64,000 nucleotides of DNA. It comes from Colocasia esculenta. Its lineage: Eukaryota; Streptophyta; Magnoliopsida; Alismatales; Araceae. Below the pieces are notes generated by a model. The model did no database searches and was not told where the DNA came from. It saw nothing but the letters and a program-made list of their open reading frames with translations. The stretch spans positions 5,906,712-5,970,711 of the forward strand of contig CM024759.1 in NCBI GenBank assembly GCA_014218235.1, in the 5' to 3' direction. A program made the translations under genes and the position numbers. Position 1 is the stretch's first letter. Each line of letters begins with the position of its first letter. Of the stretch, positions 37,222 through 49,188 are shown in pieces.

Positions 37222-38570
37222 GTACAATCCTGAATTGAATTTCTGCACTCTTTCATGCCTGAATCCATGCTAGAACTTCATCCTAAAAGCCAAGAAAGTT
37301 ACCCTCTCATTTACCTTGGTATTTATTGTCATACTACCTCAAAGTTTACCCACATTATGTACCTTAATCTCCCTTAAGTTATTCTTAAAGTTAGCAATTA
37401 CGAATAGTACTCCGATTGAGTCTATTCTTCAGTATTCGGTATCTAAGTTTATAAAACTTGACCACTTGAGAGTTCATATGTTTGAACACCTTATGAGATA
37501 TGAATACTTGTGATGACAATTGAGGACCCTCATTTTCTTGGGTTCTTATGTGATTTAAATCTTCTGAAGTTATTGGCTTTGAGTCATAACCTTGTCTCAA
37601 CCAATTGTCTTTCTCATTTTCTTGAACTATGAACTACTTTGTCACCAAGATATTTGTATTGATTCTCAATCAAATCTTCCTTTAGATTTCCAATTTCCAT
37701 TATGCTCATGAAAAGAAATTTATGATTTGTAGACAGTGCTCTCTTCAAAGAGGGTTTAGGATCACTTGTAGTAGCACCAGCTACTTGTGATCAGCTGTGG
37801 GCGACAGTTTGTACGTATGTAAATCCAAGTCAAGGAATCGACGATGGTGGGTAATAAAATAATTATACCCCGTTCTTGTGCAATGAACAAGATCCAAGGT
37901 GCTGTAATCGCCTAGGCACGGAGGATGTATTTACGATTATATAGTAACCTCTTGAGAGCAGTGATGCCTGTCAAGTTTGTTCTGAAATCAAGTTATGATA
38001 TGAATTTTGAAAGACAAATATGACTTTTGTTCTGATATTCGTTTGAGCCCGTCATGAAATTAACTTGGGTAATGTGTTTATGCAAAGTATGAAATTCATG
38101 AGCAATTATGTTTTGATCCACGTATGCACTATTTGAATATTCATTCAGTTCTGCAAATGAAACATCTACGCTATGTTTACTTATACCTACTGAGTCCTTT
38201 CGACTCATGCCTTTGTTTCCTCCAACCCTTTTCAGATTGAAGGTGTGTATAATTTCAGCTACACGTGAATCCTAATTCCGCTGCGGACGATGAAGAGATG
38301 AAGAAGAATAATGTAGTTTTAGTAGTTTCTTGTAGTTGATAATGTATTAAGTTAGAGAGAGAGAAACTTGTCTTTTGTAAATAATGAGTATTTATACTTT
38401 GTTACTTACTGAATTATAATGTGTTTGAAGATACCTTTGTGGAATGGTTTGCCAGTTTTGTGCATTGCACGGATATATCTACCCATAACGAAAGTTTGTC
38501 AGCGTAACCCCTCTTCCGATCAAAGGTTACGTATGTGTTTGTGTGAAGTCGGAGGAGGGTGTTACAGAGG

Positions 38571-38582
38571 TGGTATCAGAGA
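38571..38582 (+). other. Primer-binding site (initiator tRNA-Met)
   Basis: TGGTATCAGAGA follows the 5' LTR by 4 bp. It matches the complement of the 3' end of plant initiator tRNA-Met (TGGTATCAGAGC) at 11 of 12 bases. Confidence 0.9.
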
Positions 38583-38737
38583 AAGGTTATGGGTGTTAGA
38601 TATCTCTGTGACCATTTTCACAAAGGAAATAAATAAAACATTTGTGTGTATTCTAGAATCTCTAAAGATCATTTTGGTTCTTAAAATTTAAGTGGTTAGC
38701 ATGAATTAATTGGATGTGTTTGATGGTGTTCCAGGAA

Positions 38738-40096
38738 ATGGCAGACAAAGGGAAAGCTATCGACACATCCAATGAAGATAGGCATGAGGAAATTGAAGAA
38801 GGTTCTAGGGGGGAAGTTCCCAATATACTACCGGCTGGAAATTCTCAAGAAGGAAGTACTGGGACACCTGATTTTGCTACATTTATGCAGTCATTTCAGG
38901 GGTTAGTACAAACACTAATGAAGAACCAACAGGACATGAATGGAGGAAGGATTACTGGAACATCTTTGTTAGAAAATTTTAAGAAGATGGGACCTCCAGC
39001 TTTTAAAGGAAATGGCCAGCCTGAGGTTGTAGAAGGATGGGTTAGAGAGATGGAAAAGATATTTAAGGCAATTAGATGTGAAGAAGAAGACAAAGTCACA
39101 TTGGCAACTTACATGCTCCAGGATAGAGCAGATGAATGGTGGCAATCTGCCATGAGAAATGCATTTAGAAATAGAAGGGATAATATTAGTTGGGAAGAGT
39201 TCCTAAGAGAATTGTATGAGAAATACACTCCACCACATGTCAAGGATAGAAAAGAAGTGGAATTTTTACAGTTGGAGCAAAAGGACATGACTGTGGCAGA
39301 GTATGAGACCAAATTCACTGAACTGGAAAAGTATGCACCTCATATTTGTGACAATGAAATCAGAAGGGTAAAGAAGTTTGTGAGAGGATTGAAACCTGGT
39401 ATGAGGAGCAGGGTAGCTCCACTAGATCCCCAAAGTATGGCTATGGCACTGAAGACTGCATTTATAGTGGAATCTGAGTTTGAGGAGTATATGAAAAACA
39501 AAGAAACCAATGGGGGTAAGAAGAAAAATGTGTATAATAAGGAAACGAAAGGTCAGAAGCGAAAAGTTGATTCAACCAAGCAGCAGGGAGAACATAAAAA
39601 GAGTTGGTCCGTGTGCGCTCAATGTGGAGCAAGACACCCTGGCAATGAATGCTGGAAAGTAGCGGGAAAATGTTATGGATGTGGTCAGAAAGGGCATATG
39701 ATTAAGGACTGTCCAGTCAGAGCAGACCAGTCAAAGACACCAAAGCCACAACCTTACTTCCAGCAAGCCCCAAAACAACCACCCAAGGGACCAGCTAGAG
39801 TCTTTGCTCTGACAAAGGAAGAAGCCCAGGACACCCCTACAGTAGCTGAAGGTATTCTCCTAACCGAAAATATGTATGCTAGAGTGTTATTTGACCCTGG
39901 AGCTACACACTCTTTTATTTCTCAGGTATTTGTTAATTCTATGTCTCGGAAACCAGAGAAATTAGTAGGAAGCATGATACTTGACTGTCCTACTGGTCAA
40001 ATAGCTACACTTACCTCTGTTATCCCTGAAGTAAATTTGAAAATAGGAGAATGTGAACTTACTGCATATGTATATGTACTGGATGCAAGATTTTGA
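38738..40096 (+). pseudogene. gypsy gag and protease (frameshifted into pol)
   Basis: The frame opens at MADKGKA (an in-frame ATG 24 bp upstream is possible). It carries the gag capsid region (WVREMEKIF, DEWWQSA, YETKFTELEKYAP), two zinc knuckles (CAQCGARHPGNEC and CYGCGQKGHMIKDC), and the aspartic protease with LFDPGATHSFIS. The catalytic triplet is D-P-G, a variant also common in plant gypsy elements. The frame ends early at 40096 because of a loss of two bases near 40084, after which the pol frame continues. Gag forms the particle and protease cleaves the polyprotein. Confidence 0.92.
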
Positions 40097-43000
40097 TATT
40101 ATACTGGGAATGGATTGGTTAGCAGAAAATCATGCAGTATTAGATTGCCATAAGAAAGTTTTAACATTTAAAAGGCCGGGATTAGCAGATTTCAGCTATA
40201 CATGTCCAAAGAATAATGGGAATAAGAAGACTATATCAGCACTTAAAGCTATGAAATGGCTGAAAAATGGTTGTCAAGGTTATTTGGCAAGTGTGATGGT
40301 TATACCAAATGAACATAAACATGTATCAGTTCAAGATATCGATGTTGTAAAAGAATTTCCAGAAGTTTTTTCTGATGATCTAACTGGATTACCTCCAATT
40401 AGAGAAATTGACTTTACCATTGAACTTTTACCTGGAACTTTGCCTATATCCATAGCTCCTTATAGAATGACACCAGCTGAGTTGGCAGAATTAAAGAGGC
40501 AATTGCAAGATTTGTTAGATAAAGGTTTTATTAGGCCAAGTGTATCACCATGGGGAGCTCCGGTGTTATTTGTTAGAAAGAAATATGGATCCCTCAGATT
40601 ATGCATTGATTATAGAAAATTGAATCAAGTCACAATCAAGAACAAATATCCATTACCTAGAATTGATGACTTGTTTGATCAACTCCGAACTGCTACAGTA
40701 TTCTCTAAGATCGATTTAAGGTCGGGGTACCATCAATTGAGAGTTAAAGAAGACGATATTTCTAAGACTGCATTTAGAACCAGATATGGACATTATGAGT
40801 TTTTAGTACTCCCCTTTGGATTAACTAATGCACCTGCAGTATTTATGGATTTGATGAATAGGGTATTTCAGCCTTATTTGGATAATTTTGTGGTGGTATT
40901 TATAGATGATGTGTTGATATATTCATCTAATGAAGAAGAACACAAAGAACATTTGAGAATTGTACTACAAACCTTAAGAAATCATCAATTGTATGCTAAA
41001 TTAAGTAAATGTGAGTTTTGGCTCAAGGAAGTGAAATTTTTGGGTCATGTGATTTCTGGAAAAGGTGTGGCAATAGACCCAAGTAAAATTGAAGCAATTC
41101 TGAATTGGGAAAGACCCAAGAATCCATCAAAAATCCGAAGTTTCTTGGATTAGCTGGTTACTATAGGAGATTTATTGAAGGCTTTTCTTCTATAGCTATG
41201 CCTTTGACTCAGTTAACCAGAAAAGAAATACATTTTGTGTGGAATGAGAAATGTGAGGCCAGTTTTCAGGAATTAAAAGAGAAGCTTACCACAGCTACGA
41301 TTCTTACATTACCTCAAGGATCAGGAGGATTTATAGTCTATACGGATGCATCTCAAAGAGGAATTTGATGTGTTCTTATGCAACATGGGAAAGTGGTAGC
41401 TTACGCCTCTAAACAATTAAAAGATCATGAAAGGAATTATCCGGCTCATGACTTAGAATTGGCAGCGATCATACATGCTTTGAAGATCTGGCGCCACTAT
41501 TTGTATAGAGAACAATTTGAAGTTTATACTGACCATAAGAGTTTAAAGTACATATTTTCTCAGAAGGAACTGAATTTGAGACAAAGAAGATGGCTAGAAT
41601 TTTTGAAGGATTATGATTTTACGGTGAATTACCATCCGGGTAAAGCTAACGTGGTTGCCGATGCTTTGAGCAGAAAGAAATCAAGAGCATTACAATTACA
41701 CCAACAATGGAAAGAAATGGCAGATTTGATCGAATACTCACCAAGGTGTGATGCAGAAAATCTGATATTGGCACAATTAACAGTAAGATCGGTATTAGTA
41801 GATAGAATTGGTGAAGCACAAAACCAAGATCAGAAACTAAAAGAAATGGTAACCAAACCAGGATACATCAAAGATGGTCAAGGGATAATTAGATTTCAAA
41901 ACAGAATATGCATACCAGAAAATGAAGAAATTAAAAGTGAGTTATTGAAGGAAGGGCACAAATCTCAGTATTCGATTCATCCTGGAAGCTCTAAAATGTA
42001 TCAGGATCTGAAAAATCAGTTTTTGTGGCATGGAATGAAAAAAGACATAGCAGAATTTGTGAGTAAATGTCTAACATGTCAACAAATAAAGGCTGAGCAC
42101 CAGAAGCCAGCAGGGCCTATGCAACTCATTGAAATTCCAGTATGGAAATGGGAGCAGATAACTATGGACTTCGTAATGGGTTTGCCAAAGACAAGAAAGA
42201 AGCATGATGCTATTTGGGTAATTGTGGATAGACTAACTAAATCGGCTCATTTTCTAGCAATTACAAAGACACAATCATTAGAAGATTTGGCTCAATTGTA
42301 TATAAAGGAAATAGTGAGACTTCATGGAATTCCTTTGTCGATAATTTCAGATAGAGATCCAAGATTCACTGCTAGATTTTGGAAAAGTCTTCAAGCAGCC
42401 ATGGGTACACAATTAAAATTCAGTTCAGCATATCATCCACAAACCGATGGCCAATCAGAAAGAACTATCCGAACACTCGAAGATATGCTAAGATCATGTA
42501 GTTTGGATTGGCGTGGTAGCTGGGATGATTACTTACCCTTGATTGAGTTTACATACAATAATAGTTACCATACAAGTATTGGAATGGCACCATATGAGGC
42601 ATTATATGGTAGACCCTGTAGATCACCCCTCTGTTGGGCAGAAGTGGGAGAAAAGAGTCTCATTGGATCAGAATTAATTCAGAACTGCTCAAAGAAGATT
42701 AAACTAATCAGGAAGAGATTACTAATAGCTCAAGACAGACAGAAGAAGTATGCTGATAGAAGAAGAAGGCCACTGGAATTTAACATAGGTGATCATGTAT
42801 TTCTAAAGATCTCTCCAACCAAAGGTATTATGAGATTTGGTAAGAAAGGAAAACTCAGTCCAAGATATGTAGGACCTTTTGAGATATTACAAAGAATAGG
42901 GGAAGTAGCATACCAATTAGCTCTTCCGCCCTCTTGGTCACACATTCATAATGTATTTCACATATCTATGTTGAGGAAATACATAATGGACCCCTCTCAT

Positions 43001-43206
43001 GTGATCAGTTATGAAGATGTGGAAATATAACCAAATTTAACCATACAAGAGAACCAGTGAAAATATTGGACATGAAAGAACGAGTCCTCAGAAATAAAAC
43101 AGTTTCTATGGTGAAGATCTTATGGAAAGACGCGTTCATCGAAGAAGAAACGTGGGAATTAGAGCAAGAGATGAAAGAAAAGTATCCACAGCTATTTGGT
43201 AAGTAA
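40053..43206 (+). pseudogene. gypsy pol: reverse transcriptase, RNase H, integrase, chromodomain-like tail
   Basis: After the frameshift the order is: end of protease (DFDIILGMDWL); reverse transcriptase with LPFGLTNAP and catalytic FIDDVLIYS near 40905; a one-base loss near 41147; RNase H with YTDASQ and an in-frame TGA at 41366-41368, then YTDHKSLKY and NVVADALSR; the integrase HHCC zinc finger (HPGSSKMY ... CLTCQQ); and the DDE core (TMDFVMGLP, ISDRDPRF, SERTIRTLED). The C-terminal part carries GPFEIL and HNVFHISMLRKY. A stop at 43028-43030 and a nearby frameshift separate the last segment, which reads like a chromodomain tail (WELEQEMKEKYPQLF) ending at 43206. Chromodomains can steer integration to marked chromatin. 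Not functional as it stands. Confidence 0.94.
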
Positions 43207-43240
43207 ATTTTGCCAATTTCGAGGACAAAATTTATTTTAA

Positions 43241-43252
43241 CAGGGGGAGAAA
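43241..43252 (+). other. Polypurine tract of the gypsy element
   Basis: CAGGGGGAGAAA lies immediately before the 3' LTR start TGTAATG. It is the expected primer site for plus-strand synthesis. Confidence 0.9.
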
Positions 43253-46200
43253 TGTAATGCCCTCAAATTTTAAATACCATGATTTTCTTAGAAATTCTTG
43301 TTTATACAAACCGATTAGGTTTAAATTGTGATATTTAGAATTAAGGGTATGTTTAAGACACTTTATCATACCCAAGTACTACTTTTGGTCGTGCGCACCC
43401 CGACAGGGAGACACCGGAAAACTGTAACGAAAATAAAATCTGAGAACACCATAATTCTTAGAAAAATATGGAGGTATCAAAAATGTAATTATTCGGAATT
43501 TTTGACGCACAGATTTTGAGATTAAGCCGACGCGACCATTTTCCAGGTGATTTTTCACCTACTGTAAAATAAATTATAAAAATTAAAATAAAATCACCAT
43601 AATTTTTAAAACTATCACATTAGGTTATGGTTGAAATTTCAACTTAAACGGACATCATTAGGACACCTAAACATGAAGATCTTTGGCCCAGCTAATTTAT
43701 GGGTTAATAACGGTAAGGATTTTTCTGGGAATTAAGGTTCTTATGTGTTGTGTGAGGAGCAAGCCACTTGATGTGAGGAGGAAGCCTACACATCTTACCA
43801 TAGGTGTCAGTTGGGGAAGCTATGCATGGTAAATGTGTCAATGGTTAAAATTCCATGGCCCTTACTGTGACAGCTTGGGAGTTAACGTGTCATCGCGCAT
43901 GGCTTGCCTGAAGAACTATAAAACTTACTTGCGGCAGAAGTCTAACCTTTTCCTCCTCCCATCTCCGTTGCACTTGGCATTTCTTACGTTGAGGAACGTT
44001 GTTGGTGCTGTCACCGTGAGGAAGGTGCTGCTATTGGAGCTGATGTTTCCTCTTCATCTGAATTACCAAATCCCAACAGCATCTGCCGAAGCCCTGCCTT
44101 AGCAGTTTTCTTTAAATTTCCTCATCTTGTTGCTGTGTTGATCTCTATACTAAGAAGAAAAAGAAGAACTTTTGTTCCCTTTCAGATCAAGTAGGTTCTC
44201 ATCTTTCCCTTGAACTTCTAGTCTCTACTCATGTTGAAAGAATTTTAGTCTCATACGAGATTGCCTTTGAGCCTGCTAACCAGTCTCGATTAAGTTTGCA
44301 TACGAGACTGTAATCTCAGACCATTTTGTTTAATTTTCTCAATTAACTTTGGAATCATGTAGTTACCAAGGAACATCTTCACTCCCATTACAATTTAAGT
44401 AGGTTTCTAATCTCTTATACCACCTATGATCCAAGTTTATGTTATAGAGTTTTGCTAGAAATTTCGATATCCTAGAACATTGTGATTTCATTCCATTCGG
44501 ATGTTTGTACCCCAAGCCTTGATTGGAACATTAAATATCTTGTGTTTTAGTGTCCATCTTGTAAGAATCTCCCAATAAACCATTGCTATCAAGACCACAC
44601 TTCCAACAATATACTATGTCTAGTTTTTAGCTAGACAAGCTTGAATTGCAAACCTCTCGTTTCATCTCGCTTGTTCGGTTTATAAACCACTGTGAGAACT
44701 ATAATTAGACTCTTCTATTTGATATACATCATGCCTAGATACATAGGTTCCATGGTTAGCATGTTTAGAGTGCATTCTAAGTAATTTATGAGTGAGGAAC
44801 AGGCGGCTGTCGACAGGCAGCCCAAAGCTGTCAACAGGCGCATGTTTTCCAGAACTTTAAGTTGCTGAACTGTATACATCTGTCGACAGATCCCTTATAG
44901 CTGTCGACAGATCCATACAGACCAGCAAGTTAAAGTTCTGTCTGCAGCCATCTGTCGATAGGCCCTTCTTGGCTGTCGACAGGTACAATCCTGAATTGAA
45001 TTTCTGCACTCTTTCATGCCTGAATCCATGCTAGAACTTCATCCTAAAAGCCAAGAAAGTTACCCTCTCATTTACCTTGGTATTTATTGTCATACTACCT
45101 CAAAGTTTACCCACATCATGTACCTTAATCTCCCTTAAGTTATTCTTAAAGTTAGCAATTACGAATAGTACTCCGATTGAGTCTATTCTTCAGTATTCGG
45201 TATCTAAGTTTATCAAACTTGACCACTTGAGAGTTCATATGTTTGAACACCTTATGAGATATGAATACTTGTGATGACAATTGAGGACCCTCATTTTCTT
45301 GGGTTCTTATGTGATTTAAATCTTCTGAAGTTATTGGCTTTGAGTCATAACCTTGTCTCAACCAATTGTCTTTCTCATTTTCTTGAACTATGAACTACTT
45401 TGTCACCAAGATATTTGTATTGATTCTCAATCAAATCTTCCTTTAGATTTCCAATTTCCATTATGCTCATGAAAAGAAATTTATGATTTGTAGACAGTGC
45501 TCTCTTCAAAGAGGGTTTATGATCACTTGTAGTAGCACCAGCTACTTGTGATCAGCTGTGGGCGACAGTTTGTACGCATGTAAATCCAAGTCAAGGAATC
45601 GACGATGGTGGGTAATAAAATAATTATACCCCGTTCTTGTGCAATGAACAAGATCCAAGGTGCTGTAATCGCCTAGGCACGGAGGATGTATTTACGATTA
45701 TATAGTAACCTCTTGAGAGCAGTGATGCCTGTCAAGTTTGTTCTGAAATCAAGTTATGATATGAATTTTGAAAGACAAATATGACTTTTGTTCTGATATT
45801 CGTTTGAGCCCGTCATGAAATTAACTTGGGTAATGTGTTTATGCAAAGTATGAAATTCATGAGCAATTATGTTTTGATCCACGTATGCACTATTTGAATA
45901 TTCATTCAGTTCTGCAAATGAAACATCTACGCTATGTTTACTTATACCTACTGAGTCCTTTCGACTCATGCCTTTGTTTCCCCCAACCCTTTTCAGATTG
46001 AAGGTGTGTATAATTTCAGCTATATGTGAATCCTAATTCCGCTATGGACGATGAAGAGATGAAGAATAATAATGTAGTTTTAGTAGTTTCTTGTAGTTGA
46101 TAATGTATTAAGTTAGAGAGAGAGAAACTTGTCTTTTGTAAATAATGAGTATTTATACTTTGTTACTTACTGAATTATAATGTGTTTGAAGATACCTTTG

Positions 46201-46327
46201 TGGAATGGTTTGCCAGTTTTGTGCATTGCACGGATATATCTACCCATAACGAAAGTTTGTCAGCGTAACCCCTCTTCCGATCAAAGGTTACGTATGTGTT
46301 TGTGTGAAGTCGGAGGAGGGTGTTACA
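43253..46327 (+). repeat. 3' LTR of the gypsy element (3075 bp)
   Basis: Same limits as the 5' LTR. By eye it differs from the 5' LTR at about 7% of sites in the first ~385 bp, about 3% in the next ~700 bp, and under 1% over about 1.3 kb near the 3' end. A TATA-like motif is at 43917-43923. It is followed by the target duplication TATAT and an A/T-rich tract. Confidence 0.96.
44807..44982. repeat. Array of CTGTCGACAG palindrome pairs (3' LTR)
   Basis: Pairs start at 44807/44828, 44880/44901 and 44952/44973, with the same 21-bp spacing and 72-73-bp period as the 5' LTR. The variant second (CTGTCAACAG) and fifth (CTGTCGATAG) members are also shared. Confidence 0.95.
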
Positions 46328-46529
46328 TATATTATATAAATATATATATATATAGTACAACACCATCAAAACTAAATGTGGCCAATGGCTAATATAGTAT
46401 TCATAGTAAGATACAAACGATTTAAAAAAAAAAAAGATTAGAAGAGAGTTATGTATGTGGATCCGGATCACGGTTGGCTGACTCATTGGACTCGATTGTT
46501 CAGAGTTGCACCTCACCTCTAGAAGGGAG

Positions 46530-46740
46530 GAAGAAATACCTAAGGTGGGGGAGGGAAGCAGGAAACAGGCTGTTGGGGAGGGGGAAATGGGGGTGAGGGT
46601 TACCAGAGGTGGGGGTGAAGGGGGAAACGGGATGGGGGGGGGGGGGGAGGGGAAGCATGGGAGAGGGGTTCCGGAGGTGGGGGAGGAGGGGGAAATGGGG
46701 GTGGGGGTCGCCGGAGGTGGGGGAGGATGGGGAAACAAGT
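46530..46740 (+). repeat. G-rich low-complexity tract (copy B)
   Basis: Counterpart of 56-290, with GGGGGAGG blocks and a run of about 13 G near 46635. No coding potential. Confidence 0.7.
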
Positions 46741-46902
46741 GTGGGCAGTCATCGGAGGTGTGTCGACCATGCCAGGGCTCGCGGTGGCTCTAGCATGATT
46801 CGATACGGCTTGAACAAGTGATGAACCAGGAAGATCTCGTTATACCCCTATCTCGTCTACTATCTCGTTACTCTCATCTATTCACTCTCACTCTATACTC
46901 TC

Positions 46903-49188
46903 AGTAGAGGCATAAGCAACATGGTTTGGTCTGGTCACCTTCACCATTATGTGGGGCCGCGACACTGCCCAAGGATATCCCACCTTCTGTATGCTGATGA
47001 TACTCTCGTTTTTCTTAATGGTGGTTCTTCAAATATCAGGAAGATGATGGAGTTTCTGGATAAGTATTCTAAAAGCTCTGGATAGCACATAAATGCCTCC
47101 AAGAGTTGCTTCATGATATCCAAAAAAGCTTCTGTGCAGGCTTCTAACAGAATCTCAATGCAAACTGGGTTTAAGAAACAGAAAGACCCTCTCTCTTATC
47201 TGGGCGTCTCCCTCAGATTTGGTAGATCTCACACTGCAGATTTTAAATCCTTGATTGAGAAGACCAACCGGAGGCTGGCTATATGGAAACCAAGATTACT
47301 TTCCCAAGCTGGTAGAGTGACCCTCATTAACTCTGTGATCAACTCGACCCCAATCTATCTGGCTCTATCCTCCTCTATTCCCAGAAGTGTTCTTAGATAC
47401 ATTGATAAAATATCTGCTTCTTTTTTCTGGAGCGGCTTGGATGGGGTTCGCCGGCGCCATTGGGTTGCCTGGCAGGTTGTGAAGCGTCCTGTTGAGGAGG
47501 GTGGTTTAGGTATTCGGGATCTTCAGATGGTGCAACTGGCCTTGGCTGTGAAATATCTCTGGAATATTATGCATGTCACTTCTCTTTGGGCTATCTATGC
47601 TAGAAGGAGACATCAGTCAACTAACTATAGACAACTTCCTGGTATCTGCTCTAAGGACTGGACTCAAGCTCTCCAGATAATTCATGACAACACCGGGTGG
47701 ATACATGGGAATGGCCGCCAAATCAACTTTCTTTCTGATACCTGGATGGGGGAGAAATCTCTTATGGAGTACATCAGGCCAAATTATGATGGTGGGCAAA
47801 TCACGCTAGAGGAGGTTATTATGAACAGGGAGCATCCGGTTAGATCTCTTATACCTCACCAGTTTTTGCAGGGGGTGGCATTATCGGCGGTTGAGGATAT
47901 TAGTATGTGGAAGGCTTCCAAAGATGGCATTTTCTCTTCCAAGTCTGCGTATAACCTGGTAAGGATTCATGGGGTCAAACGTCCGGCTATGAGAAAGATC
48001 TGGCGTCACTCCTTTAACCGGAGAGCTTCCATGTTCTGCTGGAAGTTGATAAACAGAGCAGTCCCTGTCGACCAACATATTATTGAATCTGGTATCCACC
48101 TAGCCTCTTGTTGTTCTTGCTGCAGAAACCCTCAGATTGAAGATCTTAACCACCTATTCTTGGAGGGTGATTTGGCAGTACCTCTTTGGAAATGGTTGAT
48201 GCCTTTGGTCCCTCACAAGGTGCATATTCATGGGAACATCACAGCTACCATCTGGAACTTCATGCAAAATGCCAATATTTCTTCTCCTTTCGGATATGTG
48301 TCTCTCCACTCTCTTATCCTGATGCTCTGGGAAATTTGGAAGGGGAGGTGTCTTGCGAGGTTTGATAACAAAAAGACTTCTGTTAAGATCGTTATCAACA
48401 ACATCAGATCCACCATTGTTCATTCTCTTTCTAAAATGCAGTTCTCAGTTGAGGCTATTCCTAAGGACATTATGGTTCTTAATCAAATGGGCTTCTTCCC
48501 TCAATGTCGAGTAAAGCAGTGTAAGTTCATTCGATGGATCCCTCCTATATCAGATTTCTCCCTAAATGTGGACAAAGCTAGCAAGGGCAATCTAGGGGAG
48601 TGTGGCGGTGGAGGCTGTATTAGAGACAAACATGGTTCAGTGTTGATAGCTTTTGCTCACTACTATGGTTATGGTAACAGCATGCTTGCTGAAGTTAGGG
48701 CGCTTTGTGATGGGCTTCGCCTGGCAGACTTGCTTGGAATTCATTTATCTGTCATTAACTCTGATTCCATGGCATTGGTTACCTCCATCAACTCTGAATG
48801 CTGCCCTTCTTGGCGTGCCTACCACTGGTGGCGTGCTGCCTGCTCCCTGCTTAGGAGGGTAGATTACTTGTTATGTCATGTGTATAGGGAGGCCAACCAC
48901 GTTGCGGATTCTCTGGCCAACCACGGGTGTATGGTTAAAGAAAATAAGGTCTTTTGGGGCCCCCGGTCTCTTCCTCATGTATGTAAAGGCCCGATAAGGC
49001 TTGATAAAATGGGTCTGTGCCATATTCGGCTGATGTAACTATGCTATCTTTTATTTATAAATCTCGGCCCAGGGTCCTCTCTAGTGGAGTGAGTACATTC
49101 GCCCCCTCTAGGGGAGGGTGCACTCTCCTGGATTGAGTCCCTGAGGACCGCCTTCATTTGAAAAAGAAATGTTTATTAAAAAAAAAAA
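46903..49188 (+). mobile_element. L1-type LINE fragment, 5'-truncated, in copy B
   Basis: Absent from copy A. It is flanked by ACTCTC at 46897-46902 and 49189-49194, a short target duplication that could be partly chance. It ends in a run of about 12 A and starts inside the reverse transcriptase domain just before YADD. It is the same family as the LINE at 21462-29128, sharing HVCKGPIRLDKMGLCHIR at the C-terminus. The 3' UTR (about 49039-49188) also resembles that of the other LINE. Confidence 0.93.
46921..49038 (+). pseudogene. LINE ORF2 fragment: reverse transcriptase end, zf-RVT, RNase H
   Basis: Opens near 46921, contains LLYADDTLVFLNGG, then an in-frame TAG at 47083-47085. From 47113 it is open for 641 codons: the thumb and connection region (DPLSYLGVSLRFG, WKPRLLSQAGRVTLI), a long linker, a zf-RVT Cys cluster (SCCSCCRNPQIEDLNHLF) and RNase H (VDKASKGNLGECGGGGCIRD, AEVRALCDG, NSDSMALV, REANHVADSLANHG). 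The first RNase H Asp is kept. Because the 5' half of ORF2 and all of ORF1 are missing, it cannot move by itself. Confidence 0.93.

Larger units (their letters stand above)
35488..38566 (+). repeat. 5' LTR of the gypsy element (3079 bp)
   Basis: Starts TGTAATGCCC and ends GTGTTACA next to the primer-binding site. A TATA-like TATAAAA is at 36152-36158, 664 bp from the LTR start. The three palindrome pairs at 37046-37221 are described separately. Small ORFs in the LTR (for example 36110-36337) show no family resemblance. Confidence 0.96.
35488..46327 (+). mobile_element. Complete Ty3/gypsy LTR retrotransposon, 10.84 kb (chromovirus-type)
   Basis: Two LTRs (35488-38566 and 43253-46327) begin TGTAATGCCC and end GTGTTACA. 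They are flanked by the 5-bp target duplication TATAT (35483-35487 and 46328-46332). A primer-binding site for initiator tRNA-Met and a polypurine tract are in place. The internal region (4.7 kb) codes gag, protease, reverse transcriptase, RNase H, integrase and a chromodomain-like tail in that order, the gypsy order. LTRs of about 3 kb and the gag type suggest the Tekay/Del branch; that is an inference. The coding region is broken, so it would need help in trans. Confidence 0.97.

Noticed and set aside
39880..39920. D-P-G in place of D-S-G in the gypsy protease as an inactivating change
   Set aside because: The D-P-G form occurs widely in plant gypsy proteases, so it is not by itself evidence of inactivation. 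The frameshifts are the real damage.
47113..49038. A 641-aa host gene
   Set aside because: It is the reverse transcriptase end and RNase H of a LINE, flanked by an A tail and a target duplication, and missing from the other duplicate.
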